In this document: positions 61,876-64,000 of the stretch, in pieces
How the letters are laid out: the number at the start of each line of letters is the position of its first letter
Numbering within the stretch: the first letter of the stretch is position 1
From: Tretioscincus oriximinensis
Lineage: Eukaryota; Chordata; Lepidosauria; Squamata; Gymnophthalmidae
DNA: 64,000 nucleotides
Assembly (NCBI GenBank): GCA_022410635.1
Contig: JAJVDF010000975.1
Span: 98,117 to 162,116 of the forward strand
Reading direction: 5' to 3'
Position numbers and translations under genes: made by a program
Notes under the pieces: model-generated
What the model saw: the letters and a program-made list of their open reading frames with translations, nothing else
Told to the model about the DNA's origin: nothing
The model's database searches: none

Positions 61876-64000
61876 ACGAAGGGACTCAGCGGGAGGGGCT
61901 ATGGGGGAGTGAGGGGGGAGATCAAAAGGGAATGTATCAAGGGTGTGTAAGATCCAACAACATAGCAATATGGGTGCAATCCAGAGATAGCCATGGCCAG
62001 TTTTAAAATTGTAACAATTAACATCAACGGCCTGAATACGGATTTAAAGAGATATAGACTGAATCAATTAATTAAAAACTTAAATGTAGATTTTGTCTTA
62101 ATTCAAGAAACACATCGAGCTAAAGATTCACTCCCCTTGTGTAAATTTAGAAACTGGGACATATTGGTAGACGCGAGAGGGACATCTAGATCAAGGGGAG
62201 TGGCGATACTTGCCAAAAACACTCTAAATGCAGAAGTACTTACGATCAGAAAGGATAAGAAAGGAAGATACGCATTTGTCTCGGTAAAGATTGCGGCAAA
62301 TGAGATAGCCATACTGAACTTATACGCCCCTAACACGGGTCAGAAAAGTTTTATAAATAACATCCTAAATAAATTTAAAACGCAAGTAAATGGCGACTGG
62401 ATAGTTGCCNGGGATTTCAACTTAGACCTCAGAAGACAGAACACCCGGGCAATTAGGAGAANAGGGAGGTTTGATATGCAAAAATGGAACNTNGAGGATG
62501 TACACAGACAGGTAAATTATAATAATGAGCCTACTTTTTTCTCAGGGAGGTATCAAACATATTCCTATATTGATTATATTTTTGTGGGTAAAACAAATCG
62601 ATATAAGGTGCTGGATGTTAAGACAGATGCAATCTGGCTTTCAGACCATNCACCGATAGTTGCTACTTTTCAAATCCGTCACCAAAAATGGGAAAGATCC
62701 TGGAGATTTGATACGGAAAATTTGAGTAATATTGAAAATAAAGCATTACTAGCCTCCAGGATCGGAGAATTTTTTTCCCAGAACCTCCAAAATGGGGTAC
62801 GAGAATCGGTAGTGTGGGATGCTTTNAAAGCAACGATTAGAGGACTTTGCATACAACAAGATATAACAAGGAAAAGAGCTAGGCACAGGTTAAGAGAACA
62901 TCTTATACTTCAAATTGAGATCCTACAAAAAGGCTTTTTTATTACTAAAGATAGAACTGTGAAAGTAATTCTGGACAGGAAAAAAAAAAAGAATTAGACA
63001 CTTTAGACAGATCCATCCTGACTAAGAAGGCTCTGTATATGAGGAATCAATTTGGTTCATGGGACTCTCTAAGTGCGAAGTATTGCGAAGCAAGGGTATT
63101 GAAAATTAAACAACAGAAGAAAAGAATAAATTCAATTAGAGCGGAAAATGGTTCAATATTACATCAAGATGAAGCTATCAGAGAGAGAATGGCAAGATTC
63201 TATGAACATCTGTATAGTGAAAGACGGGTAGAAAATAACAGGATTAACATTGACTTAAAATTAGGCGAAGAGGATAGACAATATTTAAATTCGGAAATTA
63301 CAGAACAAGCAATTAAGACTGCCATAAATAGAATGAAAATTGGCAAATCGCTGGGCCCCGATGGCTTCACTGCAAATTTCTATAGGGCCTTTAGTTCGGA
63401 TCTCGCACCATACTTGAAATCTTTATTCAATAACATCTTACTACAACAAGACATCCCCGCGACATGGAGACAGGCAGAGATAGTGCGAATTCTAAAAAAA
63501 GGTAAAAATCAAGAAAGTCCTGAATCATACAGGCCGATCACTCTAGCCAATACTGATTATAAAATCTTTGCGGGAATATTAACAAGAAGATTAGAAAAGT
63601 TTATTCCAAAACTAATAAAGGATGACCAGTATGGGTTTGTTAAAGATAGATATTTAGCAGATCCTATTAGGATCACAATTAATCTGATACATCATGCTAG
63701 ACGATACAAGAAGAGACTTGCCTTTATAAAATTGGACGTCTACAAGGCGTTCGATTCAATAAACCATGAGTACATCAAAAGGATATGTGAGGGGTTTGAA
63801 TGCGGGGATTCTTTTACAAAAGTCATAGAGGCATTATATCACAATAATATGGCTAAAGTTAGGGTTAATGCTGGGACCTCTCAATTCATAAATATCAGAA
63901 ATGGGGTCAAGCAAGGTTGCCCTCTGTCCCCTTTGATATTTCTTATGGGAATAGAACCCTTTGCCAATTCTGTAAGAATGAATGACAATATATATGCATA
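61876..64000 (+). mobile_element. L1-type LINE, copy 2 (younger, runs past the edge)
   Basis: It joins copy 1 near 61870-61880 with a G-rich leader (GGGAGTGAGGGGGGAGATC), then ORF2 at 61993. It is from a clearly different subfamily than copy 1. Six N bases lie in its endonuclease region (62410, 62462, 62491, 62493, 62650, 62826). Its 3' end is outside the window. Confidence 0.8.
61993..64000 (+). pseudogene. L1 ORF2 copy 2: endonuclease and reverse transcriptase, one frameshift, incomplete at edge
   Basis: It begins ATG GCC AGT and encodes the endonuclease: INGLN, LIQETHRAKD, NLYAPNTGQ, DFNLDL, YIDYIFVG and SDH.PI. The frame closes at 62997 because of an 11-A run at about 62980-62990. In the shifted frame from 62991 there is no stop to 64000 (336 codons): RT motifs LGPDGFTANFYRAF, YRPITLANTDYKIFAGIL, FIKLDVYKAFDSIN (motif A Asp) and KQGCPLSPLIF (motif B). 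The YADD box would lie just past the edge. A one-base indel in a homopolymer may be a sequencing error, so the copy could be intact. Confidence 0.88.

Noticed and set aside
1..64000. CRISPR arrays, bacterial operons, riboswitches
   Set aside because: The DNA is vertebrate nuclear; no regularly spaced direct repeats, operon structure or prokaryotic signals were seen.

Overview
This is a stretch of vertebrate nuclear DNA, most likely from a lepidosaurian reptile (squamate or tuatara-like) in a draft assembly with scattered single N bases. The evidence is two conserved vertebrate genes with ordinary GT-AG exons, set in introns and intergenic DNA full of CR1 and L2-like LINEs, a DIRS element, L1-type ORFs, tRNA-derived SINEs of the kind known from lizards and snakes, and hAT, Tc1 and pogo-type MITEs. 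The species itself cannot be read from the window.

Layout. Positions 1-26525 (+ strand) hold the 3' part of EDEM3, an ER alpha-mannosidase-like ERAD protein. Nine coding exons (1844-23515) join in phase into 536 residues covering the end of the GH47 domain, a linker, the PA domain and an acidic Ser-rich tail ending in KDEL. A roughly 3 kb 3' UTR follows, with AATAAA at 26504-26509. The introns carry CR1 copies (one nested in another), a DIRS element with preserved terminal and internal complementary repeats (12947-16475), SINEs and small MITEs.

Positions 26530-36520 are intergenic, or the distal 3' UTR of the next gene, and consist mostly of repeats (pogo MITE, CR1, SINE, L2-like, other LINE tails). 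From about 38 to 41.8 kb the DNA is relatively repeat-poor. It leads into the last coding exon of C1orf21, read on the minus strand (41776-41814). The preceding C1orf21 exon is at 56356-56416. The two genes are therefore convergent (tail to tail), the arrangement known from the human 1q25 region. The rest of C1orf21 lies beyond the right edge.

The large C1orf21 intron (41815-56355) contains a solo LTR cleanly inserted in a CR1 copy, SINEs, an inverted pair of an unnamed repeat and a long CR1. Upstream of the 56.4 kb exon the window holds an imperfect palindrome and two different L1-type elements head to tail. The second L1 (from about 61876) has an open endonuclease and reverse transcriptase broken only by one frameshift in an 11-A run, and it continues past the window edge. 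Between ORF1 and ORF2 of the first L1 sits a 208-bp fold-back insertion with perfect 81-bp arms, a 12-bp target duplication and a hammerhead-ribozyme-like core, which I judge the most unusual object here.
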